Shown piece after piece: positions 7,708 to 16,142 of a stretch of DNA of 64,000 nt (position 1 is its first letter; each line of letters begins with the position of its first letter). The DNA comes from Nocardioides palaemonis (GTDB lineage Bacteria > Actinomycetota > Actinomycetes > Propionibacteriales > Nocardioidaceae). The stretch lies in the NCBI RefSeq assembly GCF_018275325.1, contig NZ_JAGVQR010000001.1:1302001-1366000 (forward strand), written 5' to 3'. The notes beneath the pieces are model-generated. The model was not told where the DNA came from. It ran no database searches and saw nothing but the letters and a program-made list of their open reading frames with translations. A program made the translations under genes and the position numbers.

Positions 7708-9251
7708 CGCACGCTCTCTTCCTCGTCGGTACGGACGTCCTGCTCGGTGGCGACCGCGGCCGGTGCGGGGCGCACCCTCCGCAGCACCTGGGGCGCGACC
7801 ACGGCGAGGACGACGAGCACGTAGATCGCCACGGCCAGCGGCTCGCTCCACAGGCCGGAGACCTCGCCGCCGGAGATCGCCATCGCCTCACGCAGCTTGA
7901 GCTCCATCAGCGGGCCCAGGATGACGCCGAGGATCAGCGGCAGCACTGGGAGCGCGAAGCGGCGCATCGCCAGGCCCAGCAGGCCGAGCAGCACCAGCAG
8001 GAACAGGTCGAAGGCCTGCAGGTTGGTGGCGTAGGCCCCGAGCGCGGCGAAGAACAGGATGCCGGCGTAGAGCTGGGGGCGGGGGATCCGCAGCAGCTTG
8101 GCCCAGACCGGCGCCAGCGGCAGGTTGAGCACCAGCAGCAGGGCGTTGCCGATCAGCAGGCTGGCGAGCAGCGCCCAGACGAGCTCGGGCTGGTCGTTCA
8201 TCAGGCTGGGTCCCGGCTCGATGCCGTAGCCCTGGAGGGCCGCGAGCATCACCGCGGACGTCGCCGTCACCGGCAGGCCGAGGGCCAGCAGCGGCACGAA
8301 CGTGCCGGCGGCGGAGGCGTTGTTGGCCGCCTCGGGGCCGGCGACGCCCTCGATCGCGCCCTGGCCGAACTCGTCCTGGCCCTTGCGTGCGGAGAGCCGC
8401 TTCTCGGTGATGTAGGACAGGAACGTCGGGATCTCCGCGCCGCCGGCCGGCAGCGCGCCGAACGGGAAGCCGTACGCCGTGCCGCGCAGCCACGGACCCC
8501 AGGAGCGGCGCCAGTCGGAGCGGTCCATCCACGGGCGTCCGACCGGGATCACTCGGACCGGGCTGCGGCGCAGGTGGGCGGCGACCCAGAGTGCCTCCCC
8601 GAGGGCGAAGATGCCCACCGCGACCACGACCACGTCGATCCGGTCCGCCAGCAGCGGCTGGTCGAAGCTGAGCCGCGGCTGGCCGGTGTTGAGGTCGAGC
8701 CCGACGAGGCCGATCGTGAGGCCGAGGAACAGGGCGACGAAGCCGCGCAGCGGCGAGCCGCCGAGCACGCTGGTCACCATGATCATCGCGAGCACCATGA
8801 GCGCGAAGTAGGACGGCGCGCCGATCTCGACGGCCACCGACGCCAGCGCCGGGGCGAAGAACACCACGAGCAGGGTGCCGATGGTGCCGGCGATGAAGGA
8901 GCCGATGGCCGCCGTGGCGAGCGCCTGGGCGGCGCGGCCGGCTCGGGCCATCAGGTTGCCCTCGAGCGCGGTCATCACCGACGCCGACTCCCCGGGGGTG
9001 TTGAGCAGGATCGAGGTGGTCGATCCGCCGTACATGCCGCCGTAGTAGATGCCGGCGAACATGATGAACGCCGGGATCGGGTCGAGCCCGTAGGTCACGG
9101 GCAGCAGCAGCGCCACCGCCATGGCCGGGCCGATGCCCGGCAGCACGCCGACGAAGGTGCCGAGGAGCACGCCGATCGCGGCGAAGAGCAGGTTCTGCGG
9201 GGTGAGGACGGCGCCGAAGCCGTCCATCAGCAGGGAGAGGTTGTCCATCAC
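7704..9251 (-). CDS. tctA: Tripartite tricarboxylate transporter, large membrane subunit TctA
   Basis: This 515-residue, highly hydrophobic protein has about 11-12 membrane segments. Hallmarks of TctA are [17 protein letters not shown] near residue 37, the segment [20 protein letters not shown] near residues 69-88, and a second internal repeat around [20 protein letters not shown]. It forms the transmembrane pore that moves tri- or dicarboxylates captured by TctC, driven by an ion gradient. The start overlaps the tctB stop as ATGA. The charged C-terminal tail ([12 protein letters not shown]) is short. Substrate identity cannot be read from sequence; citrate, tartrate or aromatic acids are all precedents. 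Confidence 0.95.
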   Translation of the reverse strand: MMDNLSLLMDGFGAVLTPQNLLFAAIGVLLGTFVGVLPGIGPAMAVALLLPVTYGLDPIPAFIMFAGIYYGGMYGGSTTSILLNTPGESASVMTALEGNLMARAGRAAQALATAAIGSFIAGTIGTLLVVFFAPALASVAVEIGAPSYFALMVLAMIMVTSVLGGSPLRGFVALFLGLTIGLVGLDLNTGQPRLSFDQPLLADRIDVVVVAVGIFALGEALWVAAHLRRSPVRVIPVGRPWMDRSDWRRSWGPWLRGTAYGFPFGALPAGGAEIPTFLSYITEKRLSARKGQDEFGQGAIEGVAGPEAANNASAAGTFVPLLALGLPVTATSAVMLAALQGYGIEPGPSLMNDQPELVWALLASLLIGNALLLVLNLPLAPVWAKLLRIPRPQLYAGILFFAALGAYATNLQAFDLFLLVLLGLLGLAMRRFALPVLPLILGVILGPLMELKLREAMAISGGEVSGLWSEPLAVAIYVLVVLAVVAPQVLRRVRPAPAAVATEQDVRTDEEESVR

Positions 9252-9778
9252 AGCACCCCGTCCAGGATCCCGGCCGGCAGGATCACGCCGAGGCCCTCGT
9301 GGAAGGCGTACCAGCTGCCGACGGACAGCACGAGGCCGACGAGGACGTCACGTACGAGCGTGCGGCTGCCGAGCGACCACGCCGACCCGGCGAACAGGAT
9401 CGCGCCGCTGATCGCCCAGCCGAGGAAGGACACCGTCAGGACGGTGACCATCAGCACCCCGACCAGCTTGAGCACGGTGACCCAGTCGGCGGGCTGCCGC
9501 AGGTCGACGTCCTCGCCTCCCTCGGCCTCGGGCACGTCGCCGCGGAGGGTGACGAGGGCGAGCAGCACGCCGAGCAGCACGGTGCCCGTGCCGATGACGT
9601 AGGGGAAGACGCGCGGGCCGACCGGGTCGCCGAATCCGATCCGCAGCGTCGTGGCGTCGTAGAAGGTGTAGGCGCCGACCAGCACGAGCGCGGCGGCGAG
9701 ACCGAGCTGGGCGAGGTCGCGCTCGGGCGGCGCGGTGCCGTCCGTGGACGTGGGGCGGGTGTCGAGTGGTGTGCTCAC
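9248..9778 (-). CDS. tctB: Tripartite tricarboxylate transporter, small membrane subunit TctB
   Basis: The 176-residue product has four predicted membrane segments (for example [18 protein letters not shown] and [20 protein letters not shown]), with [13 protein letters not shown] after the first, the typical TctB pattern. The GTG start at 9778 overlaps the tctC stop as GTGA; the longer upstream reading is an out-of-frame shadow. TctB is the poorly conserved small partner of TctA and completes the membrane unit. A 40-residue cytoplasmic loop ([18 protein letters not shown]) separates the two halves. Confidence 0.9.
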   Translation of the reverse strand: MSTPLDTRPTSTDGTAPPERDLAQLGLAAALVLVGAYTFYDATTLRIGFGDPVGPRVFPYVIGTGTVLLGVLLALVTLRGDVPEAEGGEDVDLRQPADWVTVLKLVGVLMVTVLTVSFLGWAISGAILFAGSAWSLGSRTLVRDVLVGLVLSVGSWYAFHEGLGVILPAGILDGVL

Positions 9779-10770
9779 AGCAGGTCCAGCTCCTCGAGGG
9801 TGGTGGCGACGCGCTCGTCCTGCTCCACGAGGAACTGGGTGAAGTCGTCGCCGGTCTTGAACTCGTCGATCCAGCCGTTGTCCTCGAGGGCCTGGCGCCA
9901 CTCGGGGGTGTCGTGCATCTCCTCGAGCATCGCGATCAGCTCGTCGCGCCGCTCCTCGGAGATGCCGGGCGGGGCGAAGACGCCGCGCCAGTTGGTGAAG
10001 ACCAGGTCGATGCCCGACTCGGTCAGCGTGGGCGACTCGCTGATGCCCTCACCCTTCAGCCGCTCCTCGCCGGAGACGGCCAGCAGCCGCAGCTCGCCGG
10101 AGGACAGCTGGCCGGTGAACTCGCCGACGCCGGAGAAGCCGACGTCGATCTTCTTGCCGAGCAGCGCGCTGGTGAGCGGCCCGCCGCCGTCGTACGGCAC
10201 GTAGCGCACGTCGCGGGGCTCGACACCGATCGCGCTGGCGAGCTGCATCGGGAACAGGTGGTCCGGGCCACCGGGCGACGACCCGCCGCCGACGACGATC
10301 GAGCCGGGGTCCTTCTTCCACGCCGCGACAAGGTCGTCGATGGTCACGTAGGGCGAGTCCGACGGGACGAGCACGCCCTCCTGGTCCTCGATCAGCTGGG
10401 CCAGGGGAGTGGCGTCGTCGAGCTTGTAGGGGGCGCCGAAGGAGTAGAGCGACCCGACGACGCCGAGCCCGGCGGTCATCATGGTGCGCTCGTCGCCCTC
10501 GGCGTTCATCAGCCGCGTCATCGCCACCGAGCCGCCGGCACCGATGACGTTGGTGACCTCGAAGGAGCCGCCGGTGATGTCACCGTGGTCCATCACGGCG
10601 ACGGCCGCGCGGCCGGTCTGGTCGTAGCCACCGCCGGGGCTGTTGGGGATCAGCATCGTGAGGTCCCGGCTCTGGTCGCCGCGGGTCACCCCGCAGCCGG
10701 TCGCCAGCACCAGCGCGCTGCCGAGCGCCACCGCGGTGGCGATGGCCCTCGTCGTCCTTCGGCGCCTCAT
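9775..10770 (-). CDS. tctC: Tripartite tricarboxylate transporter substrate-binding lipoprotein TctC
   Basis: The 331-residue protein has an Arg-rich lipoprotein signal (MRRRRTTRAIATAV ... VLATGC), with the lipobox Cys near residue 25, so it is anchored outside the membrane. The body matches the Bug/TctC fold: LTMLIPNSPGGGYDQTGRA at the first ligand loop, VTNVIGAGGSVAMTRL, then GGGSSPGGPDHLFPMQLA. It captures carboxylates and delivers them to TctBA. ATG at 10770 has GGAGG six bases upstream. It is first in the tctCBA-usp operon and divergent from the two-component genes, which probably sense the same substrate. Confidence 0.94.
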   Translation of the reverse strand: MRRRRTTRAIATAVALGSALVLATGCGVTRGDQSRDLTMLIPNSPGGGYDQTGRAAVAVMDHGDITGGSFEVTNVIGAGGSVAMTRLMNAEGDERTMMTAGLGVVGSLYSFGAPYKLDDATPLAQLIEDQEGVLVPSDSPYVTIDDLVAAWKKDPGSIVVGGGSSPGGPDHLFPMQLASAIGVEPRDVRYVPYDGGGPLTSALLGKKIDVGFSGVGEFTGQLSSGELRLLAVSGEERLKGEGISESPTLTESGIDLVFTNWRGVFAPPGISEERRDELIAMLEEMHDTPEWRQALEDNGWIDEFKTGDDFTQFLVEQDERVATTLEELDLL

Positions 10771-10809
10771 GCGCCCTCCGATCTGTAGGGGGATCTCTCG
10801 GGGGTTCGG

Positions 10810-10834
10810 GGACGGTCCGCGCACGGACCCGTCC
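10810..10834. promoter_or_regulatory. Inverted repeat in the tctC/sensor-kinase divergent region
   Basis: GGACGGTCCG (10810-10819) and CGGACCCGTCC (10824-10834) are complementary with a single bulged base and a CGCA loop. It lies 40 bp upstream of tctC and about 65 bp upstream of the kinase start. It is a good candidate binding site for the response regulator, acting on both directions, or a leader hairpin. The symmetry is seen; the role is inferred. Confidence 0.4.
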
Positions 10835-10898
10835 AGACGATGGTGGAGACTGCCTGTGGTGCTCGTCACGCTTGGGAAAGCAATGGAGGTTGTGGAAC

Positions 10899-12536
10899 TT
10901 GTGGTCACGCTCGCGGTGGTGGCCGGCGACGCTCGCCGGCCAGTTCCTGGTGCTCCAGGTGAGCGTGATGCTGGTCGTCGTGGTGGTGGCGAGCGTGGTC
11001 TCGGTGCAGCAGAGCGACGCCGACTTCCGCGCCACCCAGGGCGCACGGCTGCGGGAGGCGGCGGAGAGCCTCGCCAACACGAAGTTCATCCGGCTGTCCT
11101 TCCGCACCGGCACGGTCGCCGAGAACCGGGCGTCGCTGGCCACCATCACCCAGCAGGCCCGTTACAGCGCGCAGGCGAGCGGGGCCTACCTCGCCGATCC
11201 CGACGGGACTGTGCAGGTCAGCAGCGACTTCGCCGGCCGCGGCGAGCGGCTCGACCTCCTCGGGAGCGCGACGCAGCGCCTCCGCCCCTGGACCGGTGAC
11301 GTCGACGACTTCGGCACCCCGTCCATCGCCGCCCAGGTGCCGATCATCAACCGTGGGGGAGACCTCGTCGGCATCGCGATGGTGGCCGAGGAGTACCCGA
11401 CGTGGGGCGAGCGGGCGCGGGGGGTCCTGCCCGACCTCCTGCCCGTCGCCGGCCTGGGTCTCGCGCTGGGGATGGCGGGGTCGTTCCTGCTGTCCCGCCT
11501 GATCCGACGGCGTACGCGCGGGCTGGAGCCGGCCGCGATCGCCGCGCTGGCCGACCAGCGCGAGGCCCTGCTCCACTCGATCCGCGAGGGCGTGGTGGCG
11601 GTGTCCGACGACGGCACGGTCACCGTGCTCAGCGACAGCGCGCGCGAGCTGTTGTCGCTGACGGGTGACGTCGAGGGCCAGCGCGTCGACGACCTCGACC
11701 TCGACCCGGCGGTGCACGACCTGCTCGCCGACCCGGCCGAGATCCGCGACCAAGTGGTGGTGCTCGGCGAGCGGGTGCTGGTCGTCAACCGCAACCCGGT
11801 CGTGGAGCGGGGGAGGAGGGTCGCGTCCGTCACCACCCTGCGCGACCGCACCGAGCTGCTCGCTCTGCAGAGCGAGCTCAGCGCGCGCCAGTCGATCACG
11901 AACACGCTGCGCGCGCAGACCCACGAGTTCCACAACCAGCTGCACACCATCTCCGGGCTCGTGCAGCTCGGGGAGTACGACGAGGTGTCGCGGCTGGTCG
12001 GCACCCTCAGCCGTCGCCGCCGCGAGATCTCCGACGCCGTGCTCGCGCACGTCGGGGACCCGGCGGTCGCGGCGCTCCTGATCGCCAAGACCAGCCTGGC
12101 CGCCGAGCGCGGCATCGACCTGCGTGTCGGCGCCGGGAGCCACCTGCCCCGCCTAGACCCGGAGGCGTCCACCGACGTCGGCACGGTGCTGGGCAACCTG
12201 GTCGACAACGCCGTGGACGCGTCGGTGTCGGTGGGCGGCACCGCCGTCGAGGTCGGGCTGGCGCTCGACGAGGACGTCGTGCACCTGACCGTGAGCGACA
12301 CGGGTCCCGGGGTCCCGGCCGAGCGGGTCGGCGAGATCTTCCGCCGCGGGTGGAGCACCAAGACGTCGCCGGCCGAGGGACGGGGTGTCGGACTGGCGCT
12401 GGTGCAGGTCGTCTGCGAGCGTCGGGGCGGCGCCGTGACCGTGGGTCGCGGCGCCGACGGCGGCGCCGTGTTCGAGGCCCGCCTGCCCGGCGCCGAGGTG
12501 GCACCGGAGCCGGTGTCCGGGAGGGAGGCGCGATGA
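10899..12536 (+). CDS. Sensor histidine kinase, DcuS/CitA type
   Basis: The 545-residue kinase has an N-terminal membrane segment (LAGQFLVLQVSVMLVVVVVA), an extracytoplasmic ligand-sensing PAS-like domain (about 45-175), and a second membrane segment (LLPVAGLGLALGMAGSFLLS). A cytoplasmic PAS domain follows (about 215-320), then the H-box RAQTHEFHNQLHTISGL and a catalytic domain with N-box NLVDNAVDAS and G-boxes DTGPGVP and GRGVGLAL. This layout is that of citrate/C4-dicarboxylate sensors. TTG at 10899 is preferred because GGAGG sits nine bases upstream; an in-frame TTG at 10872 is possible. It faces the tct operon across a shared control region, so it probably senses the tct substrate. Confidence 0.9.
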   Translation: MWSRSRWWPATLAGQFLVLQVSVMLVVVVVASVVSVQQSDADFRATQGARLREAAESLANTKFIRLSFRTGTVAENRASLATITQQARYSAQASGAYLADPDGTVQVSSDFAGRGERLDLLGSATQRLRPWTGDVDDFGTPSIAAQVPIINRGGDLVGIAMVAEEYPTWGERARGVLPDLLPVAGLGLALGMAGSFLLSRLIRRRTRGLEPAAIAALADQREALLHSIREGVVAVSDDGTVTVLSDSARELLSLTGDVEGQRVDDLDLDPAVHDLLADPAEIRDQVVVLGERVLVVNRNPVVERGRRVASVTTLRDRTELLALQSELSARQSITNTLRAQTHEFHNQLHTISGLVQLGEYDEVSRLVGTLSRRRREISDAVLAHVGDPAVAALLIAKTSLAAERGIDLRVGAGSHLPRLDPEASTDVGTVLGNLVDNAVDASVSVGGTAVEVGLALDEDVVHLTVSDTGPGVPAERVGEIFRRGWSTKTSPAEGRGVGLALVQVVCERRGGAVTVGRGADGGAVFEARLPGAEVAPEPVSGREAR

Positions 12537-13201
12537 GCGAGCTCGACGTGCTCGTCGTCGACGACGACTTCATGGTCGCCCGCATCCACACCCAGTTCGT
12601 CGACCGCACGCCCGGCTTCCGCGTCGTCGGCGTCTCCAGCACCGGGCAGGCCGCCCTCGACGACGTGGCGCGGCTGCGCCCCGACCTGGTGCTCCTCGAC
12701 GTGCACCTGCCCGACATCACCGGCATCGACGTGCTGCGCCGGTTGCGCGCGAGCGGCGACGACGTCGGCGTGCTGGTCGTCACGGCCGCCCGCGAGGCCG
12801 ACACGGTGCGCGCGGCAGCTGCCGGGGGAGCCGCCCACTACCTCGTGAAGCCCTTCGACTACGACGACCTGCGGGTGCGGCTGGAGTCGTTCCGGGCGGC
12901 GCACGTCGCGCTCGCCTCGGGGGCGCCGCGCCAGGACGACATCGACGCCGTCTTCGGTGCCGCGACGTCGGCGCCGACGGCGGCGCTGCCCAAGGGACTC
13001 AGCCCCGAGACCGCCGACGCCGTCGAGACGGCGCTGGCCGAGCGGGGCGAGCTCTCCGCGACCGAGTGCGCCGAGGCCGTCGGGATCTCCCGGGTCTCCG
13101 CCCGCCGCTACCTCGAGCACTTCGTGGCGCGCGGCAACGTCACGGTCCGCCTGCAGTACGGCGGCGCCGGGCGACCCGAGCGCCGCTACCGACGGGCCTG
13201 A
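12533..13201 (+). CDS. Response regulator, DcuR/CitB type
   Basis: The 222-residue protein has a receiver domain with acidic pocket DDDF, phospho-acceptor Asp in LVLLDVHLPDITG, and the conserved Lys in LVKPFDYDD. The C-terminal DNA-binding domain contains the helix-turn-helix ECAEAVGISRVSARRYLEH and the wing region VTVRLQYGGAGRPERRYR, as in CitB/DcuR regulators. ATG at 12533 overlaps the kinase stop (ATGA). It very likely activates tctCBA and possibly its own operon. Confidence 0.92.
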   Translation: MSELDVLVVDDDFMVARIHTQFVDRTPGFRVVGVSSTGQAALDDVARLRPDLVLLDVHLPDITGIDVLRRLRASGDDVGVLVVTAAREADTVRAAAAGGAAHYLVKPFDYDDLRVRLESFRAAHVALASGAPRQDDIDAVFGAATSAPTAALPKGLSPETADAVETALAERGELSATECAEAVGISRVSARRYLEHFVARGNVTVRLQYGGAGRPERRYRRA

Positions 13202-13216
13202 CCGGGTCGGGTCTGC

Positions 13217-13687
13217 TCAGGTGCGGCGCGGGTCGCCGACGACGACGTCGCTCACGGTGACGTCGACCACGGGGCGCGTACCCGCCCCGAGCAGCGCCAC
13301 GGCCACCGACTCGACCGCGAGGCGCGCCTCCTCGGCCGCCGCAGTGAGCACCGTGCCGTAGGCGCACACGATGTCGACCTCGACCTGCGTCAGCCGGTCG
13401 TCGTCACCGATCGTCAGGTCGATGCGCTCGGCGGTCAGGTCCGGGCGCTCGCGCAGGACGTCGCGCAGCGCGCCGCGCAGCACGCGTGAGGCGACGTAGG
13501 TCCGCGACCCGTGGGCGTCCTGGTCGGTCGTGCCGTCACCCTCGACCACCACCACGGGTCGGGAGGGAGTGATCGTGGCCCGGATCTTCTGCTTCACCGA
13601 GTCCGAGACGCTCTGCCAGTCGTCGGGCTCCTCCGCACGCGCGGCCTCTACGGCTCGCTCGAGGGGGCCGGTGGGACTCAACGCCAT
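13217..13687 (-). CDS. Asp23/Gls24-like protein downstream of a sigma factor
   Basis: The 156-residue protein has two parts. The first half (SVSDSVKQKIRATITPSRPV) is specific to this protein. The second half (VEVDIVCAYGTVLTAAAEEA ... PVVDVTVSDVVVGD) aligns well with the Asp23 fold of the neighbour at 14395. Asp23-like proteins coat the inner membrane via AmaP and respond to envelope or alkaline stress. It overlaps the end of the sigma factor gene by 10 bp and is its translational partner. That position is often held by an anti-sigma factor, but no zinc finger or membrane segment is seen here. Confidence 0.75.
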   Translation of the reverse strand: MALSPTGPLERAVEAARAEEPDDWQSVSDSVKQKIRATITPSRPVVVVEGDGTTDQDAHGSRTYVASRVLRGALRDVLRERPDLTAERIDLTIGDDDRLTQVEVDIVCAYGTVLTAAAEEARLAVESVAVALLGAGTRPVVDVTVSDVVVGDPRRT

Positions 13688-14241
13688 CGTGCCATCCTCT
13701 CTGCAAGTTGGCGCCGGCCGCGGTGCAGCTGTCCGCGCACGCTGCCGACGGTGGTGCCCAGTGCCTGGGCGATCTCGTCGTACCCCAAGCCCTCGACCTC
13801 ACGCAGGAGCCAGGCGGCACGCTGGTTCCACGGTAGTTCATCCAGCGCCTGCTGCAAGGCCTCGAGCAGCTCGCCGTCCAGGAGGTCCTGCAGGGGGTTG
13901 TCGTCGGCGGCCCGCACCATCCGCGAGAGCAGCTCGTCGTCGATGGGGGTCGGGCGGCGGTGCCGGTTGAGGTCGACGGCGCGGCGGTGGACGAGGCGGA
14001 AGAGCCAGGTGCGCAGCGACGACTCGCCGCGGAACGTCTCCAGGCCGCGCCACGCGGAGATGAACGCCTCCTGCACGGCCTCAGCGGCGTCGGCGTCGCT
14101 GCCGCCCACCAAGCGCCGGGCGTAGCGCAGCATGCCCGGTCCGTAGCGGTCGACGATCTCCCCGAACGCGTCCTCGTCGCCCAGCCGCGCGGCGCGCACG
14201 AGGGCGGCGTCGGTGGTCTCGGGGAGGTCATCGGTGGACAC
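13678..14241 (-). CDS. Sigma-70 family (ECF-like) RNA polymerase sigma factor
   Basis: The product is about 187 residues, with region 2 (AALVRAARLGDEDAFGEIVD ... AEAVQEAFISAWRGLETFRG) and region 4 (ALDELPWNQRAAWLLREVEG, then the helix-turn-helix YDEIAQALGTTVGSVRGQL). No region 1.1 or 3 is present, so it is of the ECF class. Start is GTG 14241 or the in-frame GTG at 14277; neither has a clear RBS. It is divergent from the Asp23 cluster, shares an inverted-repeat-rich control region with it, and is followed by an Asp23-like gene. It is therefore the likely dedicated regulator of that cluster. Confidence 0.88.
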   Translation of the reverse strand: MSTDDLPETTDAALVRAARLGDEDAFGEIVDRYGPGMLRYARRLVGGSDADAAEAVQEAFISAWRGLETFRGESSLRTWLFRLVHRRAVDLNRHRRPTPIDDELLSRMVRAADDNPLQDLLDGELLEALQQALDELPWNQRAAWLLREVEGLGYDEIAQALGTTVGSVRGQLHRGRRQLAERMARWR

Positions 14242-14291
14242 ACGGCGAGTCTGCCGGGGCTGCGCAAGGGATCTCACCCCCTCGGGTGGCG

Positions 14292-14328
14292 GTGACGGGG
14301 GTCACAGCGATTGGGCGTGACGATCGCT
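14292..14328. promoter_or_regulatory. Paired inverted repeats between the sigma factor and Asp23 operons
   Basis: GTGAC (14292-14296) and GTCAC (14301-14305) flank GGGG. Directly after, AGCGAT (14306-14311) pairs with ATCGCT (14323-14328). Both lie in the 150-bp divergent region that must contain the promoters of both operons. They are candidate operator sites, unassigned. Confidence 0.35.
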
Positions 14329-14394
14329 GCGCTGGGCGCGACCAACACTCGTACCGGCTCACAGCGGGTCGGAGAAGGAAGGAACGGAGAGACC

Positions 14395-14847
14395 ATGTCC
14401 GAGAAGCAGCAGACCTCCACCGCGACCCCCGCCACCACCGGCACCGGGGCGCTCGTGTCCGAGCAGGGCAAGACCTCCATCGCCGACACCGTCGTCTCCA
14501 AGATCGCCGGCATCGCCGCCCGCGAGATCTCCGGCGTGCACGACCTCGGCGGTGGCGCCGCCCGCGCCGTCGGTGCGATCCGCGAGCGCATCCCGGGCTC
14601 GCGCACCAACCTCAGCCAGGGTGTCGCCGTCGAGGTGGGTGAGCACCAGGCCGCCGTCGACCTCGACATCGTGGCCGAGTACGGCGTCGCCATCGCCGAC
14701 CTCGCCGCCGCCATCCGGCGCAACGTCGTCGACGCGGTCGAGCGGATGACCGGCCTCGAGGTGACCGAGGTCAACATCACCGTGCACGACGTGTTCCTCG
14801 AGTCCGACGAGGACGAGACCGAGGAGCAGACGACGCGTGTCCAGTGA
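14395..14847 (+). CDS. Asp23/Gls24 family envelope stress protein
   Basis: The 150-residue protein shows the canonical Asp23 pattern: TSIADTVVSKIAGIAAREIS, GVHDLGG, then GVAVEVGEHQAAVDLDIVAE and VTEVNITVHDVFLE. The Ser/Thr-rich first 30 residues and acidic tail are variable. ATG at 14395 has AAGGAACGGAGAG in front; an earlier in-frame GTG (14311) would add unlike sequence. It is the first gene of a tight operon with other Asp23 proteins, DUF2273, DUF6286 and AmaP. In Staphylococcus, Asp23 is tethered to the membrane by AmaP and is abundant under stress; the same role is inferred here. Confidence 0.92.
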   Translation: MSEKQQTSTATPATTGTGALVSEQGKTSIADTVVSKIAGIAAREISGVHDLGGGAARAVGAIRERIPGSRTNLSQGVAVEVGEHQAAVDLDIVAEYGVAIADLAAAIRRNVVDAVERMTGLEVTEVNITVHDVFLESDEDETEEQTTRVQ

Positions 14848-15205
14848 CGACGACCGCCGACTGACCACGGTCGTCCCGCTCGACTCGCAGGACGAGAAGC
14901 CGGCCGAGACCGCCGACCGGGTCGCAGCCTCCGTGCTCGCGGTCCCCGGCGTGCACGACCTGCACGGCGGCGTGCTCGGGGAGGTGGCCACCTACCTCCC
15001 CGGCCGCCGGGTCAACGGCGTGCGCCTGCGAGACGGCGAGACCCAGATCCACCTCGTGCTGGCCTGGGACGCGCCCGTGGCGATCACCACCGCCGCGGTG
15101 CGCGACCAGGTCGCCGCGATCGTCCCCGGCGCGGTCCACGTGACCGTCGAGGACGTGGCGGCCCCGTCCGCCGGGCCCGTCCAGGTCCCGACCCCCAGGA
15201 GCTGA
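14837..15205 (+). CDS. Short Asp23-like protein
   Basis: This 122-residue protein starts from a GTG that overlaps the previous gene by 11 bp. It carries the Asp23 core (AETADRVAASVLAVPGVHDL, VNGVRLRDGETQIHLVLAW, AIVPGAVHVTVEDV) but lacks the N-terminal Ser/Thr-rich region, and its tail is short. It is a compact paralogue of the first gene. Several Asp23 paralogues in one operon suggest a hetero-oligomer under the membrane. Confidence 0.82.
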   Translation: MSSDDDRRLTTVVPLDSQDEKPAETADRVAASVLAVPGVHDLHGGVLGEVATYLPGRRVNGVRLRDGETQIHLVLAWDAPVAITTAAVRDQVAAIVPGAVHVTVEDVAAPSAGPVQVPTPRS

Positions 15206-15212
15206 CAGCACC

Positions 15213-15554
15213 ATGCGTCCCACATCCACCGACGACGACCGGGAGCGTCGCGCCGCACGGCGCGCCGCCCTGCGCGCCACGCACCCCGACCTCGGGGGAG
15301 ACGTGGACGACTTCATCGCGGTGATGCGGACCTTCGAACGTCCGAAGGCCGCTCCGACTGCCGCGGCGCCCGCAGGGGGTGCGGGCGCCGCGGCCCGGGT
15401 CTCCGGGCCCCGACCGACCATCACGACCACCCGCCGCTCGCGGATGGCCCGCAGCGCCCGGCGCTCCCGTCGCCGGTTCGCCTCGCTGGCACGGCGCCGC
15501 CTCCGCGGCTGGCCCGTCCGGCACTACGCCCACCTGATCGAGGAGACTTCATGA
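15213..15554 (+). CDS. Small basic protein with a J-domain-like HPD motif
   Basis: The 113-residue product is unrecognised as a whole. Its first half reads RAALRATHPDLGGDVDDF followed by IAVMRTFE, which resembles the helix II - HPD - helix III region of DnaJ (HPDxGGD xxF xx). Helix I is replaced by an Arg/Ala stretch. The second half is a Pro/Ala linker and a strongly basic segment (SRMARSARRSRRRFASLAR) that could bind RNA, DNA or acidic membrane. It sits between Asp23 genes, seven bases after the preceding stop, and overlaps the next ATG (ATGA). Whether it contacts Hsp70 is unknown. Confidence 0.7.
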   Translation: MRPTSTDDDRERRAARRAALRATHPDLGGDVDDFIAVMRTFERPKAAPTAAAPAGGAGAAARVSGPRPTITTTRRSRMARSARRSRRRFASLARRRLRGWPVRHYAHLIEETS

Positions 15555-15727
15555 CCACCTCCACCGTCGGCCTCGTCGCCGGCCTCCTGCTCACCCTGGC
15601 CATCACCACCGGTGGCTTCACCGGACTGCTGCTCGCAGTCGTCCTCGGCGCCGTCGGCTACGCCGTCGGCGGCCACGTCGACGGTGAGATCGACCTCCGC
15701 GCCCTGCTGCGGGGACGTCGTGAGTGA
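15551..15727 (+). CDS. DUF2273-like small membrane protein
   Basis: This 58-residue protein begins at ATG 15551, inside an ATGA overlap, and ends at TGA 15727. It contains two closely spaced hydrophobic segments (VGLVAGLLLTLAITTGGFTG and LLAVVLGAVGYAVGGH) and a polar tail (DGEIDLRALLRGRRE). This is the pattern of DUF2273, a small membrane protein regularly encoded beside Asp23 and AmaP. It probably helps attach or organise Asp23 at the membrane. It overlaps the next gene by eight bases. Confidence 0.8.
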   Translation: MTTSTVGLVAGLLLTLAITTGGFTGLLLAVVLGAVGYAVGGHVDGEIDLRALLRGRRE

Positions 15728-16142
15728 GACCACCCTCCCCCCGACCCCGACGTCGGTCGTGGCGGAGACGGCAGGGGGACACGAGACGTCCACCGACACA
15801 GGGCTCGCGCCTGCCGAGGCCCGTGGTGGCCTCCAGGTCAAGGCGCACGCCCTGCGCCACATCGTCGAGGCCGCCGCCCTCGAGGTGCCGCGCGTCCAGG
15901 CCACCGACGGCGCGCTCGGCGGTGTCCGCTCGGGCACCCCGCACGCCTCGGTCACCGTCCGCGGCACCACCGCGCGGGTCGAGCTCGAGGTCGCCTGCAC
16001 CTGGCCGGCTCCGGTGAGCCAGGTCGCGGCCGACGTCCGCGACCGCGTGCTCCTGCGCGCGGCCCAGCTCAGCGGCGTACGCATCGCCTCCGTCGACGTC
16101 ACCGTCACGGTGGCCGGAACCGACGACAGGAGGACCTCGTGA
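15720..16142 (+). CDS. Asp23-like protein
   Basis: The 140-residue product starts with GTG 15720, which overlaps the DUF2273 gene; upstream codons in this frame are a shadow. It carries KAHALRHIVEAAALEVPRVQ and a core with ASVTVRGTTARVELEVACTW and GVRIASVDVTVTVAGTDD, matching Asp23. The N-terminal 40 residues are Thr/Pro-rich and probably disordered. It is the third plus-strand Asp23 paralogue of the cluster and is followed by a GTGA-coupled membrane protein. Confidence 0.78.
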   Translation: MSETTLPPTPTSVVAETAGGHETSTDTGLAPAEARGGLQVKAHALRHIVEAAALEVPRVQATDGALGGVRSGTPHASVTVRGTTARVELEVACTWPAPVSQVAADVRDRVLLRAAQLSGVRIASVDVTVTVAGTDDRRTS

